Shown here: positions 49,468 to 61,770 of the stretch, piece after piece | Layout: every line of letters starts with the position of its first letter | Position numbering within the stretch: position 1 is the stretch's first letter | Source of the DNA: Tetragonia tetragonoides | Taxonomy: Eukaryota > Streptophyta > Magnoliopsida > Caryophyllales > Aizoaceae | Direction of reading: 5' to 3' | DNA: 64,000 nucleotides | NCBI GenBank assembly: GCA_038025085.1 | Contig: CM076154.1 | Location: forward strand, 30,434,501-30,498,500 | Position numbers and translations under genes: made by a program | Notes under the pieces: model-generated | Database searches by the model: none | Told to the model about the DNA's origin: nothing | The model's input: only the letters and a program-made list of their open reading frames with translations

Positions 49468-50740
49468 CTATGGTATTTGCATAATGCAGATTCGTTTCAA
49501 TATGGTGATCTTCTCTACAGGTGGATCGGGAGTAGGCCCAATCGGGTGCAGATAGTCTCCTTTGATCAACTTGTCTAGAGCTTTGACATAAGTCATTCCG
49601 AGGGGAGTGTACCTTCTTGGACGCCTATCAGCTATGGCGTTCACTTCATTTCCTCTACTTGTGGAGGCATGGTTGGTATTAGTGTATTTCTTATCCTTAT
49701 ATCCACTTGTGTTGTTATTGTAAGTGACCTTGTTCTTCCCTCTTTGGAGTTGATCATCTTCAATAGCCATGCCTACTTCAGTTAATTGGCGGGCATAGGT
49801 GGTTATGGGCTGAAAATTCATGTGTTCACTGTATTCAGATGCCAAATTTTGGACTAGCATTCTGATTTGATCCCTTTCAGATGGGCGATCAATCATTTCA
49901 GCTACCTTGGTTCTCCATATTCTCACAAAATTGGTGAACCCTTCTTTATCACCTTGCTTGGTGATGTCCAACTCTCTCAATGTCATGGGTGGCAAGACAT
50001 TGTCAGCATATCTCTGGAGGAACAGTGTGGATAGATCTTCCCATTTTTCCAGCTTTTGGGTGGGCAACTTGAAGAACCAGGCCCTGACAGTAGGATCCAA
50101 GGTTTGGGGAAAGAGGTGAACATACAGCTCTTGTTCAATACCTCTAAGGCCCAATGCAGTAGTAAAAGCTCTAATGTGATCTTGTGGATCGTCGGTTCCT
50201 TTGAAAGTGGGAACTTCAGGCATGGAAAAGTTAGTGGGCAATTTTCCCTTGATGTGGGGAGCATAGCCTTCTGAATTGATGATCATGTCGTTGAAGACAC
50301 GACTCTTTCCTAGGACAGATTCAAGCCTATTCAGTTTGGCTTGGAGTTCTTGGACCTCTTTAGTGGAGGGTTCGGCCTTTTCCTCATCGGGCTTGGGCTC
50401 ATCATCATCCCTAGTAGGGGGATCCAACTTGGACACGGGCTTCCATATCAGTGAATCTAGTATTCATGGCGACCATTTGGGCTAAAAGATCATCCATCTT
50501 TTGGTCAGCGGTTCTCTCAGCGTCTCCAGACATAGCGGAATTAGGTGAATAGGGTGGTGAGGCTTGAGGTGACAGTGGCGGTGTGTGAAGGTAATCGAGC
50601 CAAATAGGGCCCACGAACTGTGCTTGTGGTGAAGGTTCGAACGATAACTTGCGTACTAACCTCTTGCTGGACTCGTCTCTCTCCCACTTCCTAGGACCGG
50701 GATCTTTACTTCTACCAATTCTGGATATAAAAAGGCCCAT
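49468..50740 (-). pseudogene. gag: Element B gag
   Basis: An N-terminal piece (50740-50411: PPLSPQASPPYSPN, then DQKMDDLLAQMVAMNTRF) and the core (50436-49468: MPEVPTFKGTDDPQDHIRAF, LFPQTLDPTVRAWFF, LRELDITKQGDKEGF) are in different frames, joined by a single-base difference near 50420. A further shift near 49500 separates it from the knuckle. The core is clearly related to the gag of the A elements. Confidence 0.9.
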
Positions 50741-51733
50741 TTAAGAAAATAGAAAATAAATGGGAACCTCCACAGAATAAAAGGTTTTATTTTAAAACAA
50801 ATGTGGGAAAACAATCTAGCACTAATCCTCAACATGGTGATCTTTTGGGAAAGATGCGATTTTATGTAAATAGCATATTCTAGTCAATGACCTTTCGACT
50901 TTATTAGAATAACAAATACTCTTGACTTGCATAAGGGATGAAATTCCCTAATTTAAGGAAAAGATTTACTGTTGACTTGCATATGGAATAAAATTGGACT
51001 CTTTTTTTATGAAAGATCATTGGCGCGAATATATTATTTGCATGCAATTTAATTCTTATGGAAAGGAACGTCTTCCTAACATGGTCACTAGCATCGTCGG
51101 AGTCATACAGGGATTCTACTTCCTAAAAAGAAAAGATCCTAGACTCTATCTGTAAACCTGACAAAACGTACAAGAAAACAAAAGGGAAACCTTCCCTAAC
51201 CAGGACTCAATAAAAGAATCCTAAGGGGGGATCTAGATATTCTATGGAAACTAATCGCATAGCAAGGAAACAATTAATAATAATATGGCAAGTAAACCAA
51301 TTAGCACTTTGATGTGGACTATGAGACATAATGCAATAGTTGACACAATCTATGGTTGGATAAGGTAACCCATGACCAGACGCGTTTTGTCATCTATGGG
51401 GTGCATGGTAAGACTAGACGTACTGTTTTACACATTTAGAATGGAAACATGTAAATGCCATGGGGTGGAACACGACTATGTGCAAAGGTAATTCGGACTG
51501 AGTGGATCACTGGCCTAAGTCATAGACAATGTTCCAAAGGGTAAATCCTGTTTATGGAGTGGTGATGTCTTTCGACATCTTGCGATGATAACGCATGCAG
51601 TATGAATGATATGGATGCAAAAGCAAAGAAAATAAACACATACAGTAATTGAACCAAATAGCTAAAATAAATTATTGACATGGATAAGTGTTCGAATTAA
51701 ATCCTCTTATTAAGTCCCCAGTGAAGTCGCCAC
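50741..51733 (-). promoter_or_regulatory. Leader of element B with primer-binding site
   Basis: Untranslated leader between 5' LTR and gag. The primer-binding site is at 51715-51733 (GTGGCGACTTCACTGGGGA on the minus strand), directly beside the LTR. The tRNA would need to be matched by search; Tat elements usually use tRNA-Arg or a related species. The rest is AT-rich without ORFs. Confidence 0.75.
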
Positions 51734-53277
51734 TGTAAGAACCCTCGCCTTTCCGGCGCCTTAAATGCGCGAATCGATTTTTAGTTGGAATTAATGGTTC
51801 TTAAATAATGTGTTGCATGCGATTCAAATTAATTATAAGGAACAATTTGCAAATAAGAAGCCGCCACCAATTTTTAAGGAAACAATTGGAAACCATCAAA
51901 AGTGCACCTCAATTCCTATTGGAAATTGACTCATGCCCATGGGGACTAAATATTGAGTTCGGGGATGTAGGTACGAAATAAACAAAACGAATCTCATCTA
52001 TATCGCCCGCATAAACGGCCTCTACTAAGCTTATCCATATCAAACATTTATTTATACTATATGGTTCCATACAAATCCTGTCGTCCAAGATCCTAAATTA
52101 ACTAGGCGGGTTAAGAACAACCAAATTACCTATGTTATCACTTTGCACAATTTATATCCAATTTACATGCATACTATTAACAAGCATAAACAAGATATAA
52201 AGCATTAAATTAACGCTCCAACCTACCAACTCTGCTAAACGCGCCAAGTATTGTATATGCACATCAATAAAACCGTTAGTAAATTCAAACAAATATTAAT
52301 GATGTAAAAACAATAACTTTATGCTAAAACAAACCTAAGAGGCTACTATATGCATGCAAAAACTATGAAAAGATGCAAACTTGCATAAACTAATAAAAAG
52401 ATGCTAACTTTATATTAACTAAGCATGCATAATTATGTAAAAAACCCAAAACATGCAAATTTATTCAACCATAATCATAAGCTAAATAAAACATGATTAA
52501 TAAGCAGTAAAACAAGAGATTTAATAAAGAATTAGGCCCTCAGGATGGTTAACCTGGACGTTCTATTCGAACGGGACTAGTAGAATTAGGATTGCTCTTC
52601 GATCTTGGGTGCTAGGCTAGGTGTATTGCTTGCTTGGATCTTCACATTTCTGAATTCTCTTTGATTTGGGAAAATATGTGCTCTCAATGCTCTCAAAATT
52701 GTGAACTGACTGACCTCTTGCAAAAGAGGGTGAAAAGGAGTATTTATAGAGTTAGGGGACGAATTTAGGGGCTTAGGGCAAGAAGCCCGGCGCCAAAACT
52801 CGGCCCAGCCAAAAAGCTGGTTCAGCGGCCACACGGAGGGCAGCCAGGGCCCGCGGCTGCCGCTGAGGCTTAGCGGCTGACCGCTAGGGTCAGCGGCAGG
52901 CCTAATGGCCCCCGCTGTCACGCGTTGGCCGCCGAGCAGCCTGCGAAGGCCACCAGGCCTAACGGCGTGCACGTGACTAGGGTTTTTTAACTTTTTGTGC
53001 TCAGTAAATTACGAAATTGCCCTTGGGCTGACCCAAGGGGCCGGGATTGAGCGGTTTTGACCCAAATTTTTGAGACGTGATATCTCTTGATCCGGGAACC
53101 TGATTGAGGCAAGGTCAAAGGCATTGAAATCCTTATAACAAGGGCTATCCAAATACTGAGGTTTCAAGGAATAGATTTCCGAGCAATGTCCTTTTCTACT
53201 TACGTCCATGTTAATCCATTACCATCATCATCGGGCGTTGCGGTGTCAGGGGATGAGAACCGATTAGGGTTTCTACA
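51734..53277 (-). repeat. 5' LTR of element B
   Basis: 1544 bp. TATA box near 52740, with an expanded AGCGGCTGACCGCTAGGGTCAGCGGC segment (52860-52900) not present in the 3' LTR. Confidence 0.95.
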
Positions 53278-53468
53278 GCATGAGACGTGTCGTTGGAAAG
53301 CTCTTGAACGGGGCTTCTGAATGGAATGGAAGGAAGGAGTGTCTAGAGGGAAAAACCTGAGACCTTATTTTAACTATTAAAGCAAAATAGCAGTTCAAGC
53401 TTAAATATTACTCCTTTCATCATCGGGCTTTTGCGGAGAAATCTGAAGACGCTTTTTTGGCGTCTACA
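53278..53468 (-). repeat. 3' LTR of inner A, proximal part
   Basis: Resumes after element B with GCATGAGACGTGTCGTTGG, exactly as the uninterrupted copy reads at 59822-59840, and ends GGCGTCTACA next to the purine tract (53469-53483). Confidence 0.93.
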
Positions 53469-56320
53469 GAAGCCCCCACTTTGATCGAGCTTGAGTAAAA
53501 GCGAAGATCAAAGTATTCCGAAGGTGACATGCAGGATGCTGATGTGCAAACGGTGTGTGAGAGTGTAGAGTATGCATGCATATGAAGACAAACCTGAGTT
53601 GATACATGCTCTTAGTGTGCTAAGATTTCATCCCTGTGAGCACAAGAGAGAACAAAGGTTATGATGGCAGGATAGAACACCGTCCGTAGATGGTCTAAAC
53701 GTCTGTTGGGGACCTATATTCAGAGTGAATGAAAAAGTTAGTAATACTTTGAGAATGATCAACATGGAGTGCTTCGACAAACAGTGACTAAACACCGCTC
53801 GGCGGATGTCAAAATTCCGTCCCTGTACGAGAAACGAAAAAGTCAACTAGACAGCGCGATCAAAATGATGGCTGTAAAAATGATTAAAACATATGAACAG
53901 TTTAAATGCAATAGCTTAAGCAATCATTGACTAAAACATATAAAATAAATTAACGGACAGTATAACCACAACAGTTTAAGCAATCATTGACTGACACAAA
54001 ATAAGTAACTTCGTAGTAGGACAGTTTAACCGCAATAGCTTAAGCGACCATTGACGGACCCCAAATTCGTATTTTCGCAGAAGGACAGTTTAACTGCAAT
54101 AGCTTAAGCGATCAGTGACTGGCCCAACATTTGTAGTGTTGAGTTGCTTATAAGTGCCGATAAAAAATTTCGGGCTCATAAATAACTTGGGCGCTCCGGG
54201 CGGTGAGAGTCGTCGCAGTGTAGATCCGGGTTTCAGTATTTGGGACCTGCAAAAATAAACGGGTTAGTTTTACCTAAAAATAGTTGGTACCCTAAAATAG
54301 GCCAACTTTGGAATTTGAACTTGTGGGCCAGAGTGCTTCGCTCCTGCGCTCTTGGTACTGACATCTGCCACAAATGAATTGTAGTAACGAACTTTGGACT
54401 TGAAAAGGGGCCGTAGGACAGCAAAGGGGCCCGCGCGCTTGGCTGTTGTTGGAAGGTTATCTCCATTCTTGGTTGTAGTCGGAAGATCGCTTCTGGGCTT
54501 CATCATGAATTCCGGGCTTGCTGGTTTCGATGGAGAGCGGGTAGACTCAAACCTGCAGTGGAAATATGCACATAGGGAAAAGATGCAATAGACATGCCCG
54601 ACTGACCATGACAAGATGCACAAGACTTGACATAGTAATATGCACGGGGTAAAGGGGAATTGACATGTAAACACGCAGGGACTCAAGACACTAAGAAATT
54701 ATGTACACATGCATGCCTTTGAAGGAGACTCTATTGCTTATGCAAATATGATGTATGCAGACTCTATTGACTCACAGCTCCATGCAGCCTAGCCTAACAT
54801 GCACGACTCTCCTATAGGGTCTGAAGAGGGTCTTCATATGGGAAAAGTTTTCGTGATCAAGAATTTCATTCCTGTGGTGATCTTGGCAGAGTATGAGACA
54901 AGTGGACAAAACTGGGTGCAGTCAAGGAAGAATCAGCCCCCAGTTTGATGTGTGGTTCTTGATGGTTATGACCTACTCGAGGAGCTATGAGTGTTGATGC
55001 GGCAGTACAAAACATCCTAACTTAAGGTATTGGGAGAAAATGGACAACTTTGAACGTAGCGGACAAGGAACCTACTTATTCTGAAAAAGCCCCTAGTTGG
55101 GAAGTCTATGTGCAAGCCTACGAGAAAGGTGATGAGTATGACCTCTAGACGACTGACCAAAGAGCGCTTACATGAGAAACAAAGTTCTAAATCCTCGGAA
55201 ATTTAAGTTGCCTCAAGATGTTGAATTTGTTTTATATATTTTTTTTGTTGCCCTAACTTTTGCCTAGGCCGCCCTTTCGGGTTTTCAACCTACCGGGCTC
55301 ATTTTTCTTTGCCTTAGATGAAAATGGTGGAATGGGAGAACTCCTTATGGTCATGTGACAAAGTGGTTGCCGTGGCCGGACCTCCTTGAGGTTTCCTACG
55401 TATCCAGTTTATGGAATCAGGCCAACGTAGTTCAGGACTATACAATTTAATGGTCGTACCTCTTGGAGGGCTTTTGGGTTGTAATGTTAGGCTGGGTTAA
55501 GGTGTCAAAGAAAGGATAAAGGCTCAAAGAAATCCAATTTAAAACCCCCTCCCCAAAGTATGCTAGATGGTATAGAAGTTTGTGATCTGGGCAAGGTGGC
55601 TAAGGGGCCTATGTTTAGGTAAGGCCACCGTTTGGTTGTGCTTGAAGTGTTTACACTCTTTTGGATCTTTGATCGCTCTCAATTTTTTTTTTCCTCCTTT
55701 GTTTTGTTTTGCGCTTGAACTTTCGAGTTCTCTCTTTTTTTTTGGTATTTCTCTCGGTGGCTCTTTTTGTAGGTCGGTCCACCTTGCCTAGAAGGTTGTT
55801 TCTATTCCCATGTCGCACACACCCATTCCCCGGGTAAGGATGATGTGGTTAAGAAATGATAGGCTATGTGTTTAAGGCTCAAAGGGTTGTAAGTGGTAAT
55901 GATGTATAGGGTAGTAAAGGATATTGATGTGAGGTGCCAAATGAATGCCTCCTGTCCTCAGTATAGACGGTTCAACTGTATGTCCTCTATGGGGATGATC
56001 ATTAGGGAGTTTTTGTTTGATGTTTTCCACAATGAAGGCTTTCTTTTGAATTTTTTTTTTTCATTTTTTTTTATTCCGTCATAGGCAACTTAAGTTTGTC
56101 ATAGAATTGAACAAAGAACAATGGTGGCAATCAAAATGCAATCTTTATTTAATCGAAGAAAAGCATTACACGAGAAGTAAGCTAGACTCTATAGACGAAT
56201 TGAAAGGACAAACTAGACTTGCACACTTGGAAACTTCGACTCTCTTCAACTTCTCGAGCACAGGGTGTTCACAAGGATATGAAGGACAGCCCCCCTGTAG
56301 ATGCTCGCGTTGTTCACGAC
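53469..56320 (-). other. Inner A internal region between gag and 3' LTR, non-coding
   Basis: Mirrors 26472-29741 of the outer copy, including the 65-bp repeat (about 53895-54125), but has one rather than two copies of the 149-bp block. No pol similarity. Confidence 0.75.
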
Positions 56321-57280
56321 TTAAATGGAATTCTTAAGAAGGTTATCTTCAATTATGATGCCCACAACATAGAGCCGATTGTATGAATCAATTGCTTGAT
56401 ACTTGAGGTGTTCCTTGTAAGCAGGTTGCAGGTTCTTTAAGAGTTGGCGGATTTGATCAGTTTGCGGAGGTCGCTCAACCAGTTCGGGTATCTTTAGCGT
56501 CCAACGCCTAAGGAAGACAGTGAATCCCTCATCTTCTTCTTGTTTGGTGATCTCTAACTCTCGAAGGGTCATAGGTAGAGCAACATTTTCCTTGTAGCGT
56601 GCAAGGAAAACTGTGGTAAAATCGGACCAAGTTAGGTAGCTTTCCAGATCTAGGGAGTAGAACCATTGTCGAGCATGTGTATCAAAGGTCTGGGAAAACA
56701 GATGGGCATAGAGTTTCTGGTTGATTCCCCTTAGAGCCATAGCAGTAGTGAAGGATTTCAGGTGATCCCGCGGGTTGTCGACTCCCGTGAAGGTGGGTAC
56801 TTCACGCATAGAGAATTTGACCGGAATCTTACCCTTGATCTTAGTGTCAAACTTTCTTACGTTGGCACTATAGTTGGAGATCAAGACAGTACTCTTGAGC
56901 ACAGAGGTGATCTTAGCCAGCATGGCATTTGACCCTTTTTCCTCAAAATCGGAATCGGAAGGGATCCTTGACTCTTCTTCTCTTTTCCTCTCTATATCTT
57001 CAACCTTGAGTCGAACCCTTTCTAACTCACTCATGAGGTCATCAAGTCTTTCATCGGTTGTCTTAGGCATTGTGAAGTTTGGGGGTGTGATCGGTGAGGT
57101 AAGGGATGTATTGAGTGGTGGCGGGCTTTGTGGTGGTGATGGATTATGGGGTGATGGCCTTTTGCAATGTGGTGGTGTCTTGGAGGTAGCTTGTACACGA
57201 ACCAATCTGCCGGACGATCGAGCCCAACCTTTGTCACCGTAATTCTTCCTCGAGCCCCCAATCCTGAATACAAGTCTCAA
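56321..57280 (-). CDS. gag: Inner A gag, uninterrupted
   Basis: Open 319-aa frame. A Pro-rich leader is followed by MPKTTDERLDDLMSELERV, an acidic coiled stretch and the gag core (FSMREVPTFTGVDNP, LRELEITKQEEDEGF, TDQIRQLLKNLQPAYKEHL). It stops soon after VVGIIIEDNLLK, with no Cys-His knuckle and no protease following. It aligns well with the gag of element B over the core (for example PEVPTFKGTDDPQDHIRAF), so the family is a gag-bearing non-autonomous relative. The first Met may be MPKTTDE; the upstream part follows a possible splice acceptor. It would form virus-like particles if expressed. Confidence 0.85.
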   Translation of the reverse strand: MRLVFRIGGSRKNYGDKGWARSSGRLVRVQATSKTPPHCKRPSPHNPSPPQSPPPLNTSLTSPITPPNFTMPKTTDERLDDLMSELERVRLKVEDIERKREEESRIPSDSDFEEKGSNAMLAKITSVLKSTVLISNYSANVRKFDTKIKGKIPVKFSMREVPTFTGVDNPRDHLKSFTTAMALRGINQKLYAHLFSQTFDTHARQWFYSLDLESYLTWSDFTTVFLARYKENVALPMTLRELEITKQEEDEGFTVFLRRWTLKIPELVERPPQTDQIRQLLKNLQPAYKEHLKYQAIDSYNRLYVVGIIIEDNLLKNSI

Positions 57281-58691
57281 CTTAGAAAGACACCAAAGAA
57301 AGGACTTGAAAACAAAGACTCATCATTTTTGGAAGACCCTCGATAGCTCCTAAGGTGAATGAATCTAAGGACGTGTATATAAACTCGAATGCATGATGAT
57401 GACAATTCAATGACAGAGCTACGACAATAATATGCAAGATGCATGACGAACTGACCTTGACATGTATGACAATGAATTGATGCTTCCTAGAATGACCCTA
57501 GAGCACTTAATGAATGACTTGTCTAAACTTCTAGTGTATGAGACGTAGTGAACAAATGGAGACATAGATGAATGCATGACTTGAACTTTTGTTCAAATGC
57601 AGATGCAAATGACGACAATGCAAGCATGACAACTAATTATGAATCCTAGCATGGAGCGTCTAATAGGTACAATGCAAAGAAATGGAAAAGAAGAAAATAA
57701 AAAACCTAAGCCTAAATGACCAATTATTTCCCCTCATATCAAAGGAAAAATGAAGTCGATGAACGAAAATGAGAAAAATAGAAAAAAGACAGACCATCCT
57801 ATTTTTTTTTTCTAGACTCAAAAAATGGAAAATGGGATAAATAAAAAAAGAAGGAATTTCGGCATTTTTTAAAATTTTTATTTTTCCGAATTATTTTTTT
57901 TCGGTGGTTTTTTTTTTGCCATTTTTTGTTTTTTTTTTTTTGCTTTTCTTTTTTTTTTTCCCCGAATCTGAATTACATCAAAAAAATAAAGAAAAGAAAA
58001 GAAAAAAAAAAGTGGGAGAGGGGAATTGCAGAGACTGACTCTTTCTTTTTTTCGCTAAAAGGTCCTAGAAAATTGTTCATGACTTCGACGCTATATGAAA
58101 ATATATCATCGGGAAAACAAGTGCTCATTGAATTCTCGCACTATTTTTGGGCATTAGGAACTAGTTAAAAATAAAAGAAAGGACTCCTACCACGTAAGTA
58201 CATGTTAGCACATAGTCACGGTATTCATGCATTCAGGCAAACATTATAACAACGCAGTTTACAAGCAAACAGGTGATCAGACGGGCATTATAACGACACA
58301 TGCACAACAAGCAAGCGGATGCACAAATGTGGGTTAAAGGCTTTTGGCTCCTGTGAGGTTACCACGACAAATTACAATTTCCGTTCGGCGGATGGTCGAC
58401 ACATCGTTTGTAATTCTTTTCACCAACAAAGGATTGATGAGTCATGAGTGAGGAAGCGTCGATTTGCAAGATAGGACAACTGTATATTCCTTTAGATATA
58501 CGGGTTGTCTACAAGTTGCGACATAAACTTCCTCGAGGGTCGATAAGGGTCAAAAGGTTGTGCAAAAGCACATGCAAATGATGCAAATGACGCAAATGAT
58601 GCAAAATATATGGAACATGTTCTTTAAACAATTAAGCAAACTTAACTTTCGAGTCTCACCCTCTTAAATAAGTCCCAAGTGAAGTCGCCAC
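57281..58691 (-). other. Leader of inner A with primer-binding site
   Basis: Non-coding leader with long T and A runs (57800-58010). The primer-binding site at 58673-58691 has one change from the outer copy (CCCAAGTG for CCCCAGTG on the plus strand). A 23-aa Asn/Lys-like ORF here is low complexity. Confidence 0.72.
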
Positions 58692-60017
58692 TGTAAGGAC
58701 CCGGGATTTCCTATGTGTTCCACGGAGTGCGTCCTTATAGAAAATTTGTCAATTGGGGGCTTAGATAAGTTCAAGGGACTATCGAGTTAGAAAAGCTTTT
58801 GCAAAGACTTGAATTAGATAAAAAAACCATTAAAGAGGTCACAAATCTGCTATCGGCGTTTTATCGAAGGGACAAACCCAAGAGACAACCCAATAGCGTG
58901 AAAAGTGAACTGATCATGTTTTTAGAAAGACTCCCACTTATATAAAACATATAAGTACCCAAGATTAAAGGGTTCTGGGGCGAAGGTACGAGGTGGGAAG
59001 GTGTTAGGCACCCAACTCGCCTGTTTTATGATGGCATCTACTAACTCAAGTTTGCTTAATAATTTAAAGACATAATTCCCATGCAAAACCGGATTAACAA
59101 CATAGACTTAGACTATTAATTGGTTCACCAAAAGCATCACAACATTTATTAATGACCCTTATTTAGACATGCATTCGATTGACAAGTTGAGCAGCACAAC
59201 GATTACACAGACAATATTCAGGAAGCAATAAAAACGTTATTCTAGCATGATATCTACATTATGACTACTGGAAAATAAACAATTAGGCAAGCAATTTAAT
59301 TTGAGCCCTCAGGAATTTGTACCTGAACTGTAGGTTATATTTGACAAAAATAGTAAAGCAAGATCTCAAATTTTAGAAGAAAGAGGGGGAAGCTCAGTGT
59401 TAATACTCCTGAGAATAGAAGTTGCCAACTGTAGGCTGTGTGTTTTGAACTGAGGGTGCAGGGTTGTTTATATAGGCGAGGGAAGTAGGGTTGTATGGTC
59501 GAATTTGAGCTGAAAAACGAGACGGGCTTGAAAAATGAGCCGGGCCCGAAGGGAAGTCAACGCCGCTAGCGGCCCTGGTCAGCGCAGCTAGCGGCCCTGG
59601 GAAATTTGTCAGAGCCGCTAGCGGCCCTGGGACTTTCCCCAGGGCCGCTGACGGCTGTCAGCAGCCAGCTGGATGACGCCATAATGACGTCATCCAGGCC
59701 ATTTTCATTTTCCGGAGGATTTTAAATATTCCAAAAAACATGAAAAGATCGTTTTACCCCTGAACGGTAAAAGATGATTTTACCCCTAAATCGCAACTTG
59801 GCGACCGGGAGTCGGAATGAGGCATGAGACGTGTCGTTGGAAAGCTCTTGAACGGGACTTCTGAATGGAATGGAATGGAATGAAGGAGTGTTTGGAGGGA
59901 AAAACCTGAGACCTTATTTTAACTATTAAAGCAAAATAACAGTTCAAGCTTAAAAATTACTCCTTTCATCATCGGGCTTTTGCGAAGAAATTTGAAGACG
60001 CTTTTTTGGCGTCTACA
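58692..60017 (-). repeat. 5' LTR of inner A
   Basis: 1326 bp, TGTAAGGACC...GTCTACA. The U3 has three GCTAGCGGCCCTGG units before the GCCGCTGACGGCTGTCAG core, more than the 3' LTR of the same element, so this array expands or contracts. Confidence 0.93.
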
Positions 60018-60340
60018 GAAGGGATCCGTGACTCTTCTTCTCTTTTCCTCTCTATATCTTCAACCTTGAGTCGAACCCTTTCTAACTCACTCATGAGGTC
60101 ATCGTGTCTTTCATCGGTGGTCTTAGGCATTGTGAAGTTTGGGGGTGTGATCGGTGAGGTAAGGGATGTATTGAGTGGTGGCGGGCTTTGTGGTGGTGAT
60201 GGATTATGGGGTGATGGCCTTTTGGAATCTGGTGGTGTCTTGGAGGTAGCTTGTACACGAACCAATCTGCCGGACGATCGAGCCCAACCTTTGTCACCGT
60301 AATTCTTCCTCGAGCCCCCAATCGTGAACACAAGTCTCAA
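60018..60340 (-). pseudogene. gag: Outer A gag, N-terminal part separated by the nest
   Basis: Encodes a Pro-rich leader (PSPHNPSPPQSPPP) and MPKTTDERHDDLMSELERV, then a Glu/Arg-rich coiled stretch ending EESRIPS. The frame then runs artificially into the LTR. The inner copy at 56321-57280 shows the same residues continuing into SDSDFEEKGS, which proves the interruption. A CAG just before GATTGGGGGCTC could be a 3' splice site, so the gag message may be spliced. Confidence 0.82.
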
Positions 60341-61770
60341 CTTAGAAAGACGTCAAAGAAAAGGACTTGAAAACAAAGACTCGTCATTTCTGGAAGACCC
60401 TCGATAGCTCCTAAGATGAATGAATCTAAGGACGTCTATATACACTCGAATGCATGATGATGACAATTCAATGACAGAGCTACGACAACAATATGCAAGA
60501 TGTATGACGAACTAACCTTGACATGTATGACAATGAACTGATGCTTCCTAGAATGACCCTAGAGGACTTAATGAATAACCTGTCTAAACTTCGAGTGCAT
60601 GAGACGTAATAAACAAATGGAGTCATTAATTAATGCAAGACTCGAATTTTTGTACAAATGCATATGCAAAATGACGACAATGCAAACATGACGACTAGTT
60701 ATGAATCCTAGCATGGAGCGTGTAATACGTACAATGCAATGGAATGGCAAGAAATGGAAAAGAAGAAAATAAAACCTAAGCCTAAATGCTCGATTATTTC
60801 CCCTCATATCAAAGGAAAAATGAAGTCGATAAACTAAAATGAGAAAAATATAAAACGACGGACCATCCTATTTTATTTTTTTTCTATACTCAAAGAAAAT
60901 GGAAAATGGGATAGAATAATAAAAATAAAAAAATAAAAAAAAAATTTTGTCATTTTTTAAAATTTTTATTTTTTCGATTTTTTTTTTTCGGCGGTTTTTT
61001 TTCTTGCCAATTTTTGTTTATTTTTTTGCTTTTTTTTTTTTTTTTTTGCCGAATCTGAATTACATCAAAACAATAAAGAAAAGAAAAGAAAAATAAAAAA
61101 AAAAGTGGGAGAGGGGAATTGAGAGACTGACTCTTTTTTTTTTTTTTTTGCTAAAAGGTCCTAGAAAATTGTTCATGACTTCGACGCTATATGAAAATAT
61201 ATCATCGGGGAAAACGAGTGCTCATTGAATTCTCGCACTACTTTTGGGCATTATGAACTAGCTGAAAATAAATACAAAATGACTCCTAGCACGTAAGTAC
61301 ATGTTGGCACCTCATTACGATAATCATGCATTCATAATAACGATGCAGTTTACAGGCAAACACGTGATCAGACGGGCATTACAACGACACATGCACAACA
61401 AGCAAGCGGATGCACAAATGTGGGTTAAAGGCTTTTGGCTCCTGTGAGGTTACCACGACAAATTACAATTTCCGTTCGACGGATGGTTGACACATCGATT
61501 GTAATTCTTTTCATCAACAAAGGATTGATGAGTCATGGGTGAGGAAGCGTCGATTTGCACGATAGGACAACTGTATATTCCTTTAGATATACGGGTTGTC
61601 TACGAGTTGCGACACGAACTTCCTCAAGGGTTGACAAGGGTCCAAATTGTGCCTAAGCACATGCAAGTGATGCAAATGATGCAAAATATATGGAACATGT
61701 TATTAAACAATTAAGAAAACTTGACTTTCAAGTCTCACCCTCTTAAATAAATCCCCAGTGAAGTCGCCAC
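60341..61770 (-). other. Leader of outer A with primer-binding site
   Basis: Non-coding 5' leader between primer site and gag, rich in T/A homopolymer runs (60880-61150) and repeated ATGCAAATGATGCAAA words. The primer-binding site is 61752-61770, GTGGCGACTTCACTGGGGA-like on the minus strand, directly against the LTR. Confidence 0.75.

Larger units (their letters stand above)
31345..53277 (-). mobile_element. Element B: full-length 21.9-kb Tat-clade Ty3/gypsy retrotransposon with antisense genes
   Basis: LTRs are at 31345-32875 and 51734-53277, both TG..CA. The 5-bp duplication GCATG is exact (31340-31344 and 53278-53282), inside an LTR of inner A. The primer-binding site is 51715-51733 and the purine tract 32876-32890. 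Gag-pol lies on the minus strand (50740 to 44125), with dual RNase H domains that mark the Tat clade. About 11 kb between pol and the 3' LTR hold two plus-strand multi-exon genes and a CACTA insertion. The first 100 bases of the two LTRs differ at about four positions, so the insertion is not recent. Confidence 0.95.
30243..60017 (-). mobile_element. Inner A element: gag-only Tat-type retrotransposon inserted in the outer gag
   Basis: 3' LTR is in two pieces, 30243-31344 and 53283-53468, interrupted by element B. 5' LTR is 58692-60017. The 5-bp target duplication GAAGG is exact (30238-30242 and 60018-60022), and removal restores the outer gag frame (..CGGAAGGGATCC.., as at 56955 in the inner copy). 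The internal region of about 5.2 kb codes only for gag. Confidence 0.95.

Noticed and set aside
31345..53277. Element B as an endogenous pararetrovirus or retrovirus
   Set aside because: No envelope or movement protein; integrase is present, primer site and dual RNase H mark a Tat Ty3/gypsy retrotransposon.
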